DNA of 64,000 nt from contig MQVO02000001.1 in NCBI GenBank assembly GCA_001986395.2, positions 2,294,001-2,358,000 of the forward strand, given 5' to 3'. The notes below the pieces were generated by a model, which saw only the letters and a program-made list of their open reading frames with translations, was not told the DNA's origin and made no database searches. A program made the position numbers and the translations under genes. Shown in pieces: positions 53,593 to 64,000 of the stretch. Position 1 is the stretch's first letter. The number at the start of each line of letters is the position of its first letter. Origin of the DNA: Irpex lacteus (lineage: Eukaryota > Basidiomycota > Agaricomycetes > Polyporales > Irpicaceae).

Positions 53593-54657
53593 TCAAAGTG
53601 GTGTAGTACTACCAGAAAACAGTCGTCTAGGACCAGTGCCCTCCTCTATCTCAGTGCTAATAGCATCCCAGACAGTCTGCGCACCACACTTCGCCATGTG
53701 CCTAAGGCTTAGGTCTTCTGCTGGAGTGTTTGAGGTAATACTGCACCAATTAAACTCCCAACAACCGCGACAAGCATCACAAGCAGCCATTCCACCTTCC
53801 TCAAAATCCTTCATAAGTTGACCAGAAAGTATACCACCATGGCCATCCATGATTGCAGGCAAGGCAATATTCCTCCAGAAGCGCCCCCACTGCTTCTTGC
53901 AATACGCTGCGGAGTTGAAATGGCAATCTTCAGCCCGAATGAACTTGGTGCACCGAACGATGACGAGCGCACTAGTCGTCTCGATACGCTTGCGTTCTTG
54001 GATGACATGATGGAGAAGACCGTGCCAGCTGAAGCTGAGAGATGTCAGATCGGATTTGCTCAGCTCCTCCAGCGGCATCATGAGGATGTCCTGAAGCGCA
54101 GGAATAAACCACTCCTTGACAGCGTAGGCCGCAGCGAAAAGAAGGACTTCTACTTTGTTGGCATGGGGGAATTCTCTGTGCGAATACACTGCCTCGATGA
54201 CTATACTGCGTATCTCTCGCATGCCCAGTTCCAGGCTTATCCGAAGAAGAAAGCGCAGATCGTGGAAGGCATACGAGGAGCGCCTGCGTCTTTAGTTCAA
54301 CACGAGGTACGATGATGATGAGAGAAAGACGGAGACTGACTTAGGTCCCAAGCAGTAATCCAGGACAAACTGTATGTCTCTAGCTTCATAAGGCAGAACC
54401 AGGGGACAGTCCTCCCATTTCCCGATAGAAGGATTCACGATGCGTTCAACTTGGAGTACGTCCCGGATGAAGGAAGACTGCATGCAGATTGTTGCCTCAT
54501 TGACACCATATATCGCTTCTTTGGTCGAAGACTGGGGCAAGAACAGGTCAGCACTGAAAACGTGATTCTGAATCAGGCAGCCGTGACGTACGGTAAGAGC
54601 GAGATCATATTGAGGGTAGCAATGTAGAGTGGGACGTGGGTAGAATCGATACGGCAT
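53593..54657 (-). CDS. BTB-like/Cys-rich protein, copy 1
   Basis: Two exons: 54657-54341 and 54289-53593, with donor GTCAGT and acceptor CTAAAG. The first holds a degenerate BTB-like region ending in IVNPSIGKWEDCPLVLPYEARDIQF in two blocks, where the family usually carries dimer and Cul3 contacts. The second has an LELGMREIR helix block, VKEWFIPALQDILMMPLEEL, then a Cys cluster (VRCTKF, CHFNSAAYCKKQWG.FW, ACDACRGCW). The same order is found in 59545-60700 on the other strand, so the two are paralogues. BTB-like families are greatly expanded in agaricomycetes. The exact start is uncertain; an in-frame ATG at 54675 is an alternative. Confidence 0.6.
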
Positions 54658-54848
54658 GTTTGGAAGACCAGACAATTAAGGGAAGTGGAGGCAAGGGGCT
54701 TCGAGTTCGAGTCTACATATATGTGGTCTGTCTCTTATTGTATTGATAACCCATCAACCCTGAAATGAGAATCGAGATGCCAGCGTGACGCTTATAGAGG
54801 TGTGGAGACAAGCGGCGTGAGTTCGTAATGAAACTTGTATATCTCCTA

Positions 54849-54890
54849 GAAGTTATACGCACGAAGTTATACGCACGAAGTTATACGCAC
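54849..54890. repeat. 14-bp tandem repeat
   Basis: Three exact copies of GAAGTTATACGCAC. Confidence 0.95.
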
Positions 54891-55018
54891 GACTCGGAAT
54901 GGAGAACAAAAGTTACTGGCACAGTGGCAAAAGTAATCTTTCGTGCAGTGCAATAGGTAGGGAAATACGATAACGTGGGACGGGGTGTTTACGATGGATA
55001 AGTATCTCGATAAGCCAC

Positions 55019-55671
55019 TCAATGAAGTCGACCCCCTATGTACATGATTGTAGGGCGAGGCACTGTCACGCGCAAGTATTGGCCATCAAATTGAGCATGT
55101 GCTTGAGATAGATCAGCATCGTAACCGAAAGCGATGCATCTTTCAACATGTCCTATAATCGTAACTCATAGAGTCAGCCTGAATGATCCACAAATTAATG
55201 GAACGTACCGCCGCTTTGTACCCAGGAGTCTGCCACTATGTGCAGGACCTGTCTTCTTCTAGTTGACAAGGTTCTAAATGGGAGATAAGCAGATCGTTGC
55301 AGGGGTGTAGGTGGAACTTGGACATCCGGCGAGTCCATAATAAATAGAAATACTCACATTGAGCTACGCTCATAGCCGGGCAAACTCAAGATGAGTCTGT
55401 AGCACATGCGACTTGTTTCCACCCGTATCTCCGGGTTGCTTATTGAGGCTCGCGCCAAAAACGGCTCGTGTGGTGCATACTGGCTGTCCCGCACAGGGAA
55501 CTGAGTCTGTGTCACAACTGTTGGTGGTACTGGCTGGGGTGTATATGTAGACTCTGCATCTATGATAAACCATGGCACTGGGGAGAAAACGCCAGAGCCG
55601 GAGACTGATGACTCCGTGAAAGTGATTGGAAGGTGGGCAGAGTCTAGACTCGGATCCGCCGGACTCGACAT
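55019..55671 (-). CDS. small gene of unknown function
   Basis: The first exon, from ATG 55671, is Ser/Pro-rich (SSPADPSLDSAHLPITFTES) and ends LSLPGYERSS at a donor GTGAGT near 55355. A final exon, after acceptor ATTATAG, reads HVERCIAFGYDADLSQAHAQ, VPRPTIMYIGG and stops at 55019. A middle exon between 55210 and 55330 is likely but its frame is not certain. No domain recognised. Confidence 0.35.
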
Positions 55672-56461
55672 GGCTACGAACGACCGAATACAGAAGGCTG
55701 AACTTTAAGTAACTCGATTTTCTGCGTTAAAAAACGTGGGCAGACAAAGTAAGAAGTTGGTCGTAAGCGAAGCATCATGTATGAATCAGAACGAAAGCTT
55801 ACCCGCCAGCGACTGGAGAAAGGGCGAGATCGTGAACATGGGATGAAACAAGCTTAAAGGTCTGTGGCGCCTGTTACTACTAGTCTCGCAAGCCAGTGTC
55901 TCACGACGTCCCTAAAAGGGAACCCTGTCGTGATTCTAGGGGCGTCATGAGAGTCTGACTTGAGATCGCGGGACTAGCTCGGTAGGTAATCCCGGATATT
56001 TGCCATTTACGGATGTCATCAGGGACGAGCTGCTTAGATGTCAGCTCTCCGAATATCGCACGATGGGTGCGCATACTATGTTTTGGCCGTACGTATGAAT
56101 GTCAACGACCACCAGGTCCAGCTTACAAGCCAGGTGCAAGTTGCCCGCGTACTATCACACCGTAACGGCAAACCAAGACCGGAAAGCCTCATTGTAAATA
56201 CTTTATCGGTAGCGTATACGGTCTCAATCAGATTACATTAAAGACTGCAGTCGGTACACTAATTGTAGTGAAGGAAAGAAGCTTAAGGAAGGAGTGAAGG
56301 TGTGCGACATGGAAAACGAAAGTATTAGTTATAACGAGAGACGTGAATGCATCTGGATCAAGCAAGCTGTAGATATGTGATAGCCTGGGACTGAACGTTA
56401 GTGAACGGCGGGTGACGTGTCGATGAGCGAGGTGTGGCCTACCAGGTATCCCGCAAGAAAT

Positions 56462-56934
56462 TTAAACAGCCTCCACGGCCGCCTTGGCCTCTTGAGCGTC
56501 TTCCACCATGTCGAAGTCGTTTTCCGACACTTGGGTGGCACCAACGATCTCCTCAGTGAGGACTTCTGCTCCTTTGAAGTTGTAGCCGAAATCTTCTTGC
56601 CAGGGATAAATATATTGACCGTCTGACAGCGTAGATGGTTCTTGTTTCTCCTTGTCTTCTTCTTCTTCCTCCCGCTCCTCCTCCTCCTCCGATTCTTCCA
56701 TAATGATATAGGCAGTGATCGTCGAGGAGTCCTCCACCAGTGCTTGCGGGTCATAAACCAGGTTTAATGGCTAATAGTAGACGTTAGCATTGGGCTCTCT
56801 CACTAGCAGGACAAGTCACTTACAAGGTAGATTTCGCGAGCAAGATTCGGAGACATAAATACAAGCCTCAACTGTACCATCTCCGAGTGGATGGCATTGT
56901 CTGTAGCGACCACGGTGAGGGTTACCGGATCCAT
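56462..56934 (-). pseudogene. small acidic protein gene with one frameshift
   Basis: Exon 1 (56934-56824, 37 codons) begins MDPVTLTVVATDNAI. Exon 2, after acceptor ATTAG at 56772, should read PLNLVYDPQALVEDSST but has an extra T in CCTTGG near 56760 that breaks the frame. The rest is open to 56462, with a Glu-rich run and AEVLTEEIVGAT. Splice sites are good. I do not recognise the protein. Confidence 0.4.
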
Positions 56935-57226
56935 GCAAGCGACAAAGGGGGGGGAGGGGACTTAGAGGTGAACGGTGTATAGAGAAGAAATCTGGCCACC
57001 GTGGCTGGAGTCAAACTAGGTCTAAATACCTCGGGCCTGCACTTATCCCCGATTCCCAGCTCTATGTCCGACAGTAGTCAGTGGTGATCGGAGGCTGTTA
57101 CGGAAGCTGTGAGTAACGACTTGGAACGGTACTTGGTGTCAAGTTGTCCGCAAACGATACTGGTACCATGCCTGTATTGCATCGCATTGATGGAAAAATC
57201 ACAAGGTGCTAATGGGGTAGGAGGCC

Positions 57227-58505
57227 TCAGGCCTCAGAGAAAATGAGAGTGCCGGTCGGGATCTTCATGATGATCCCAGCTTCCCCAAATACCAACCAAA
57301 TCTTTTCGTCGGCTTTTGTGTCGCCTAAGCCTGGGTCAGTAGGTCATTATATGGGATTGAAAAGTCGTTTAAGATGCCCGTAGTCATAGACGAAGACAGC
57401 GCAAAGCATGATTTCACCGTGGTGTTAATCAACGTGAGGGAGACAGAAAATGTCTTTGATCTGTTCCCCTGAAACCGGCGAGTTGACGCAGAAGTTCCAG
57501 AAGTATCCATAAGGACTCTTTGGAGTCCCGTATCTGCGACACAAGATCTCCATATCCTCCCTCATCCGCCGCGCAAGTTCGGGAAAGTGTTCCTCAAGCA
57601 TGGCGTTGACCCAGTTACTGAATACCGGTTTGAGCGAAATTCTGAGCCTCACATGTTTGTTTTAACGGTCATATCCTACATTACAAAACCTATGACTTCC
57701 ACGTAAGTTTTCATGGACTCAGGCTTGTAGCATGCAGTGATAGTAGAACACTCCACCTCGATTGCCCGGCTCGATAGATCAATAGTCTCCCATCTGCGTC
57801 TACTATGGGAGTCCCTTCTTTACTTAACGATTGAGATTTTCTGCGAAGTATCAAGGAGATGGAACACTTACTCTAGATTATAGAGTACCTTGGGAAAGGT
57901 CCTGAGCACATCCGTGAGTTCAGGGTCAGGGCGAAGCGGCACTTCAATCAGCAGATCCCGTTCGGCTGCTCGTGGATGCACTCCTCTCCAACCATGGCCA
58001 GTGGAAGTGATGCGCGTGTGTTCTACCTTAAATTCGTGCGCTTGCAGAATGGTGCTATTACCCGGGGCGTGACGTGTGTGCTTATCTTGATTTCCGCGAA
58101 TCATTTTCCTGAATGCACGTTTTCCTCTGTATTACGGATAACAGAGGAATTAACAGGTGGAGGATAATAACATTGGCCAGATAGTCTTACATTCCAATCG
58201 CCCGCTCCTTCTTGACCCTGTCAGACTTCTCAGGCGAAGTGAGAAGGCGTATTTTGGCAGGTTTCGCTCTAGTGAAAATCGAGTATTAGAATCAGGCTGC
58301 AGTAAGCGGTACGTAAACGTACTCTGATGCGATCGTGTACAGGATCACGGTTGACGAGCCAGATGAGGAACATGCCCTTGGCTGAAAGATCCTTGTGTCG
58401 AGCACCTGATTCCTGCGTTAGCGCACTTTTATCCAAGCCGAACATTGTGTAAGAAGCACTGGCCCTTATCAATATAACGTCAGACCCTTGGTATCGCTCC
58501 GCCAC
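57227..58505 (-). CDS. agaricomycete expanded protein with PHVD motif
   Basis: Exons on - can be followed from ~58505 (GSDVILIRASASYTMFGLDK) through ~58260-58190 (AKPAKIRLLTSPEKSDRVKK), 58104-57868 (HGWRGVHPRAAERDLLIEVP, DVLRTFPKVLYNLE) and 57652-57425 (HFPELARRMREDMEIL, PYGYFWNFCVNSP, IFCLPHVD) to an end exon reading GEAGIIMKIPTGTLIFSEA-stop at 57227. The last three blocks are typical of a large uncharacterised mushroom family with a possible double-stranded beta-helix, in which HVD and a later region could bind metal as in 2-oxoglutarate oxygenases. That role is inference. The exon between 57420 and 57330 appears degenerate. Confidence 0.5.
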
Positions 58506-59544
58506 AAAAAGCTGGCGGGTGGCGGCGCGAACAGAGGTCGGATACGCGGAGGTGAGAGAAGATATATATGTTGCTGCCGCCAGACACCCCCGCCGAGCAG
58601 TTCAGGGTTTTCTTACGTTGAAAACATTGATTTGAGCGTGCGGCGTGCGAGTACGATCGTGACATGGCAGCGCTGAGGGTTCGTAAATCATCTCGTAGGC
58701 GAGCAGTCACGCATTTTAACGTGACAGAACACGTCGCGTAGAGGATTCCAGCCTCGTTGTCGGGACCGTCGTCAGCAACTCCTCCTTTCCTCCTTCCACC
58801 TTCTGCGGGTCTCCAGCTGGGCGACCTCATTTTAGGAGGTGAAGAGGTGGAGCGCTTGACGCCACCGGTGCACATCAAGTACTTAGCCTCCTACGTCGGC
58901 GGCCAGCCTTGAAGCTTGAAACCAAACACCACACTCTACTTGGGGACTTTAGGTGGAGCGCTTGACGCTGCCTTAGCAAACCAAATGGCCTCTATAGACG
59001 ATGGCTTCATGTTCCAAGCCGTTTCGTCCCTTTCAACCCTCGTATTGGCCGGCGCGCGTGAGAATCGTGAAGATCGTGAGTAACATGTAAGGCGACCAGA
59101 GTGTACCAATCGTACCTCTATACCTGTAACCTTATGAGATCATTCTCGTAACCGTTCTCTTCTGCGGTAGGTTGGCCGTGTCATACACTTAGGGACAAGT
59201 ACGAGCCTTGTGCTGTCTTAGTATCTAATTCTGGATACCATTCAAATCAGGACTCAGTAGTCAAGTACTCACCACCCATATGACACTGGAGCACAAGTCT
59301 GACACCAACTGGCAACACGGCGGTAGGCGAGAGAGACTCAGACTACTTAGTCGCGGTTGTGGTCTATAGCAGAATTCGGGACTAAGTCCGACTAACCGAT
59401 TCCGGCCTCTCAGATCTCGGGCACCGACCGCGGAGCGCTGAGCACGGTCCAGGGTATACACATGCACATGCGCTGGCCATGTGTTCTGAGTCATTCCCTC
59501 TACTGTGTGAAATTCGCCGACATTCTACGTTGCTTGTTGCTACT
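58506..59544. other. no gene recognised
   Basis: Contains the 16-base sequence GTGGAGCGCTTGACGC twice (~58848 and ~58952). Otherwise ordinary spacer between divergent genes. Confidence 0.35.
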
Positions 59545-60700
59545 ATGTCTCTGTTGTTTCAGGAGACGACGTTCGAGCCTTTCTACGAGAGGTCTACCTT
59601 GTACTACGATGTAGGATCCGACCTCATTATGGCGGTGAGTGGCAACTACTTGATTTCGTCGTGTTGTGATAATCATTTCACTCTTTACTAGGCGGCCTTC
59701 AGCAAGGTGATTTACCGTGTCTGGGAGGTATCCTTATGCGAACAATCCCAGACCATTCGAGGTCTTCTAGAGACTGGACGTGCTGTCAATCCTTCTCTCG
59801 GGAAGTCTGACGATTTCCCCTTGGTATTACCTTACAACCAGGAAGATGTTGAGCTTATTCTGAGTCACTGTTATAACCTTCCGTAAGTCCAATTCTTGAC
59901 GTAGTGACTACCGCTCCTCACCTTGCTGTTTTCAACACAGTCCCCCAGATGTCGGCTTCGCTGGCCTGTGCCGCCTTCTTCAGACTTCCAAGGAGCTGGG
60001 TATGCAGGAATTGAGAATGCGTGTCATTACGGCCGCCTGTTCGCATCCAAGATTCCCTGAAGACGTAGCCGAGCGCATTCGTTTAGCTACAACCCATGCC
60101 ATCCAGCAGTGGTTCTGCCGTGCGTTTGAGGAACTCCTCTTGAAGCCCTTATCCACTCTCGGGAATGACGATATGGAGGATATTGGCGCAGACGTGGTAT
60201 ATCATCTCATCAAACGCCGCCATGAGATGGAGAAATGTCAAACTTTGAATCTTGCGAGATGCCCCAGGTTTGTACTTCACTGGGATTGTTGTTATCGCCG
60301 AGGCCAGTGCAAGAAGGCGTGGGAGGAGTTCTGGGCTGAAACCCTGGCGCCGGCGGCCTTAGCTCACCACCAGGGGCTGTGTGGAGACTTACTCAGGCAA
60401 TACACGTTGACGAATCGATCAGATGGAATGTGCGATGGATGCATGGACCGCAATATTAGCCTCCTTTCTATCAGCCAGAAATCCGATCTGATGGAGGTTC
60501 AGGCGGCTGAAGCTGCACTATATGTTTGGCGAGTCGCTTTTGATAACAAGGACGACATCGACGGCGAAGAGGATGGGTTTGAAATTGATGTGGTTGATAC
60601 TGATGAGTGCGAGGACGAGGACGAGGATGAGGATGAGGAAGAGGAAGAGGACGAGAGCAGGGAGGATGACAATGTATTCGAGTATCCTGTCGCTAATTGA
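59545..60700 (+). CDS. BTB-like/Cys-rich protein, copy 2
   Basis: Three exons join in frame: 59545-59634, 59692-59882 and 59941-60700, giving about 346 residues. The N-terminus (TTFEPFYERSTLYYDVGSDL, then AFSKVIYRVWEVSLCEQS, AVNPSLGKSDDFPLVLPYNQ) fits a divergent BTB domain. LQTSKELGMQELRMRV and IQQWFCRAFEELLLKPL follow. A Cys-rich segment comes next (ARCPRF, WDCCYRRGQCKKAWEEFW, MCDGCMD), and then a long Asp/Glu-rich tail. It shares this whole order with 53593-54657. All exons are open. Proteins of this type may recruit partners to Cul3 ligases, but the Cys-rich half has no known role. Confidence 0.65.
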
Positions 60701-60821
60701 TTAATGTTCGTTTACGGACGGTAATACACTATAGCTGATGTCGAGGCGGTCTCTGTTTAGGCCTATTTATTTGTCCTTACACACTTCAGAGGCAGAGCTT
60801 GCTTGCTTAAAGCTGACAAAT

Positions 60822-60950
60822 GAGGCAGTTACCGGGTGATTACGAGCGCTTCTTACCGTATTATTAGGGCAGTTACATGGCAGTTACTGAGCGATTACGG
60901 GCGCTTCCTCCCGTATAGCAGGGCAGTTACGTGGCAGTTACCGGCGCTCT
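60822..60950. repeat. ~55-bp tandem repeat
   Basis: About two and a half diverged copies built on GGCAGTTAC and GATTACG(a/g)GCGCTTC, in the promoter region of the JmjC-like gene. Confidence 0.7.
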
Positions 60951-60991
60951 GCGCCTACACCTGGTTCCCTTACGCCGCGGCGAACGTCGAC

Positions 60992-63963
60992 ATGACAGAG
61001 ACACTGGTCTACGGAAGGCATCCATACCTACATCTAGGTGGGTCGGTTATGTTTAGCTTCTGGCTTTTCTCATTCCAACCACTGACGACGTTCTAAAGAT
61101 GCCGCAGAGAAATCCATCATATCGTGTGCTGACTCTCCCATACACATATTCTGGATATGCTCTACGCACGTGGCTACTTCTTGGCCTCCTACTAGAGCGT
61201 ATACTGCCACTGTAAAACAGGGTTATCTGACCGGTGCTTTCGTCATGTACCAGTCTACCCTGGAACCATTGCCAACGCTAGGAATGCAGGGAGACCTGTG
61301 GTTAACTGTAGATTCCATCTATGTGTTGGGAAAGTCGGGCGAATGGGAAAAGTGGAAGGCAAAGGATATGTACCGTTGCCCTCACGACAACGCCCGTCAA
61401 CTGGTGTGGTCAAGGAATGCTGAATTGAAGTATCTGCCGTCACACAAGCATGAAGCCTCTAAATGGAACAGTAAGCTATGGTCTGTGCGCTGGAATTTAA
61501 CATTGAGCTCACGTAACTCGCCTAGAAACTGAAACCAGAGTTCCTCTTTCATGCATTCCTGAAAATGCCAGAGCGATCCCAGCCGTACAAGCCGCACTTA
61601 AAAAAAACTACAAGGATCTGCAAGACAATGACATCATTGTCCTTCTCAAGGCGCGCTGCGAATTCCTTCGTCTCGGTTCTGCTTCCTCAGGTGAACTCTA
61701 TTGTATGATTTGAACACGTAGATCTAGCATTTAACTCTCTCAGCAGACTATGTCGCTCCAAGTCAGCAAAAGACTTACACGCCCTTTCCGATCTCTACCT
61801 ATAGGACACCACCAGATGGTCGTGAGTGTTCAGGACACGTCAAGCTGTGGAACGGCATGGACATGTTTCTCCCATACTGCGAAGGGGATCCTAGCGAGGT
61901 GTGTATTTCCGCCACGCACATAAGCTTCATTTGCGCTTGTACTAACCTCGAGCTATCAGGATCCAGATGTCCTTTCGTGCCGGTGGATAGCCGAAGTAAG
62001 CACGGACGCAACAGCCCACGTAGAGTCAGGTAGTAAGCTCCCTACGATCACGGTCCTAGAAGCTCCACCAGAAGATGATCCACAGAGACTTCGTCGTCAG
62101 CACGCGAGGGAGGTCAGACGTTTAGCATCGATGGGTCGTGTCATTGTGATCAGACCAGCTCAGGAAAGAGCGCCACGCTACGACTTTGATAAGGAGTCTT
62201 TAGAAGAGCTTACCTATCGCAAGAGCAATGGCGCGGTCATGGAATGGATAGGTGAGTGCTGCACCATGTTTTTGAGTGTATATAGTGTACTGATGGCACA
62301 CTGCAGCGTCTCTGGAGAAAAACCGTGATGCTGCCCAACTTGAAGCAGAGCCGAAAGGTAAAGGCCGCGAGGGCACCGAGAGCCCCCCAAGTACGTACAC
62401 ATCAGCATACTAAACTTGTGTCAGATTGTAACAGTATGTGAGTGCAGAAGCTCGAAAACATGTGAAAGGGACAAGTGAACAGTTTTTCCAAGCTGCGTCC
62501 AACAAGAAAGGCAGCGTTAACTGCTTGGACTTGACAGTCCCTTCTGTTCCGAGCTGGTTGCCGGAACTCATAAGGTAGGGGGATCATTGCAATTGATTTT
62601 CAAGTTTTACTAATATATCGTAGTCAACTAGCATCCGACGCCCAGGCGCTGTCGACTACTGGTCCACTTGGATTCAGCCTCGCAGCTGACAAGCTCGGTG
62701 AAAGTCAGGCCACGCCCTCCCTACCTCCTCAATCCACTTCAGCTACGAACTCTACCAGCAGTACAGTTCCTTCGAAACGTCGTGCATCTTCCCGTGCGAC
62801 CGCTGAAGGGACAAAGTTGTCGCCGGAGGCTGTGGGTTCCTCCAAGAGACGGAAGACATCTGAGGGTATGTCCACTGGCACGACCTCGGCGATTGAACGG
62901 CCAACTAATTCATGTGAGGCAGAGAAACGCGATTCTACTGCTTCCAACAAGACAAAAAGTCCTGCATTAGAGAAGCTCAGGAGGCTCCTGGTTTTATGCG
63001 ATAGTTTCGGGATGCGATACCTTGAGAACGACGCGCTGAGAATTCAGGCTTGGGTCCTCGCATCCTCCAGCGGCTCTTACACCGAGGATCATCAAGACGC
63101 AGCGGGGTACTTCACCTGGGTCCAGTGTCAGACAGGCACTAAGTTATGGTGTTACTTGGAGCCAAACAATGTGTCCCAAGACGTTAAATCTGCTGCAGAG
63201 ACCTTCAAGGGCATCATCAAAGACGCCGAAGATACAGATACTTTCGGACGCCATTCGCATCCTGTTTCTCTTATAATCACACCCGGTACAATCCTGTAAG
63301 TTATACATTGAGAAATTATCAAGTTATGAACTACTGATTGACACATATTCTAACAGAATTCAGCCCGCTGGATGGATACACAGGGTATACACGTTGGCCA
63401 ATAGCATTTTCACTGGTGGCCATTTCTTCATGCTAGATGGGATGCATCTCACCGAGATGACTCGAGCGTGTGCTGCTGCGACCAACCAGGTTGCCACTAA
63501 CGCATCACATCCAGGATGTGTTCGAACACTTTGTCGAATCGCGCTGGCACTACTGTTCAATTGGGAAGAAACTGGTACCGGTGTCTCCTCAGATCATCTG
63601 TACAGCGGACTGATACTTTCATTTGATCCAGTACTTCGTAAACCATTCATCTCGCTGGCTCGCATGATTCTATGGCCGGAAATTTACGCGAGAGGTGATG
63701 CTGATCCCAAACATCCTACCTTCGAACGTAGCAACGAGGCAAAGCTTGAGCAAGAAGTTGCCTGCGCAGCTGTGGAGCTTATTTTGGAACACAATCATAT
63801 TAAGCTCGAAGATATCCGCCCAAAACCATTGTCGAAGCTTGAATGGCTGGCCGCTGTAGAACCCGACCTCGACTGGAACGACCCTGGCACAGCAGTTCTC
63901 GCAGTCCCAGACGTTAGGCATATGTTCAGAGCGTTTGAAGGTGTTAACTTAGAAAAGCAGTAG
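60992..63963 (+). CDS. JmjC-domain-like protein
   Basis: A multi-exon gene: exon 1 60992-61037 (MTETLVYGRHPYLHL), exon 2 61099-61471, exon 3 from 61526, then several short exons to 62588, ~62624-63298, and 63357-63963. The N-terminal half has QGDLWLTVDSIYV and a long Ser/Thr- and Lys-rich linker with SKRRKTS, a likely nuclear signal. The C-terminal half has a JmjC-like fold. DHQDAAGYFTWVQ supplies an H-x-D pair (~63090), GTKLW the 2-oxoglutarate Lys, and IQPAGWIHRVYT (~63375) the second His, followed by GGHFFM. These are the residues that bind Fe(II) and 2-oxoglutarate in active demethylases and hydroxylases. The substrate is unknown. Such genes are expanded in mushrooms. No stop interrupts the predicted exons. 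Confidence 0.7.
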
Positions 63964-64000
63964 CCGCAAGTCAAGTCGCACATCATTCTCGATATGTAGT

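Overview
This window looks like chromosomal DNA of a mushroom-forming basidiomycete (Agaricomycetes). The evidence is short GT-AG introns in nearly every gene, a Ty3-type chromovirus, hAT and Plavaka-type transposases, and gene families expanded in that class (DUF6589, BTB-like, JmjC-like). No organism name can be read from the sequence.

Positions 1-33,170 are a nest of mobile DNA. The core seems to be a compact convergent pair: a RecQ-like helicase gene on + (3357-6826) and a DUF6589-type gene on - whose pieces lie at 28072-27407, 16198-16149, 14264-14080 and 8690-6943. Removing the insertions rejoins the DUF6589 reading frame. The insertions are a ~1.9 kb non-coding element (14265-16148), an intact young Ty3 chromovirus (16199-27406, 5-bp TSD TGAAG, LTRs with one visible difference), and an intact-looking hAT transposon (9217-13595, 8-bp TSD GTAACTCC). 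The RecQ gene has a ~1.1 kb intron filled with GGAAC-type satellite. To the right come a solo LTR (28792-29165, TSD CCATG), two more copies of the non-coding element facing each other across a Plavaka fragment, and a TRIM- or SINE-like miniature element (32725-33166).

Positions 34,200-47,000 carry two large spliced genes on the - strand: a zinc-finger, transposase-like gene (34232-38968) and a gene of unknown function (44188-46894). They are separated by gene fragments and repeats.

Positions 47,900-52,800 hold relatives of housekeeping genes that are damaged or altered. SSF1/PPAN (ribosome biogenesis) is broken by two 7-bp tandem duplications and a homopolymer change. A C-terminal piece of holocytochrome c synthase is present. 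A uracil-DNA glycosylase homologue is complete and open but has lost the usual catalytic residues.

Positions 53,100-63,963 contain lineage-expanded genes: two related BTB-like/Cys-rich genes in opposite orientation (53593-54657 and 59545-60700), three small unknown genes or relics between them, and a JmjC-like gene (60992-63963).

Several old coding sequences are stopped by TGA where CGA is expected, consistent with decay of methylated CpG. The Ty3 and hAT elements have long open frames, so the broken frames elsewhere are unlikely to be general sequencing error.
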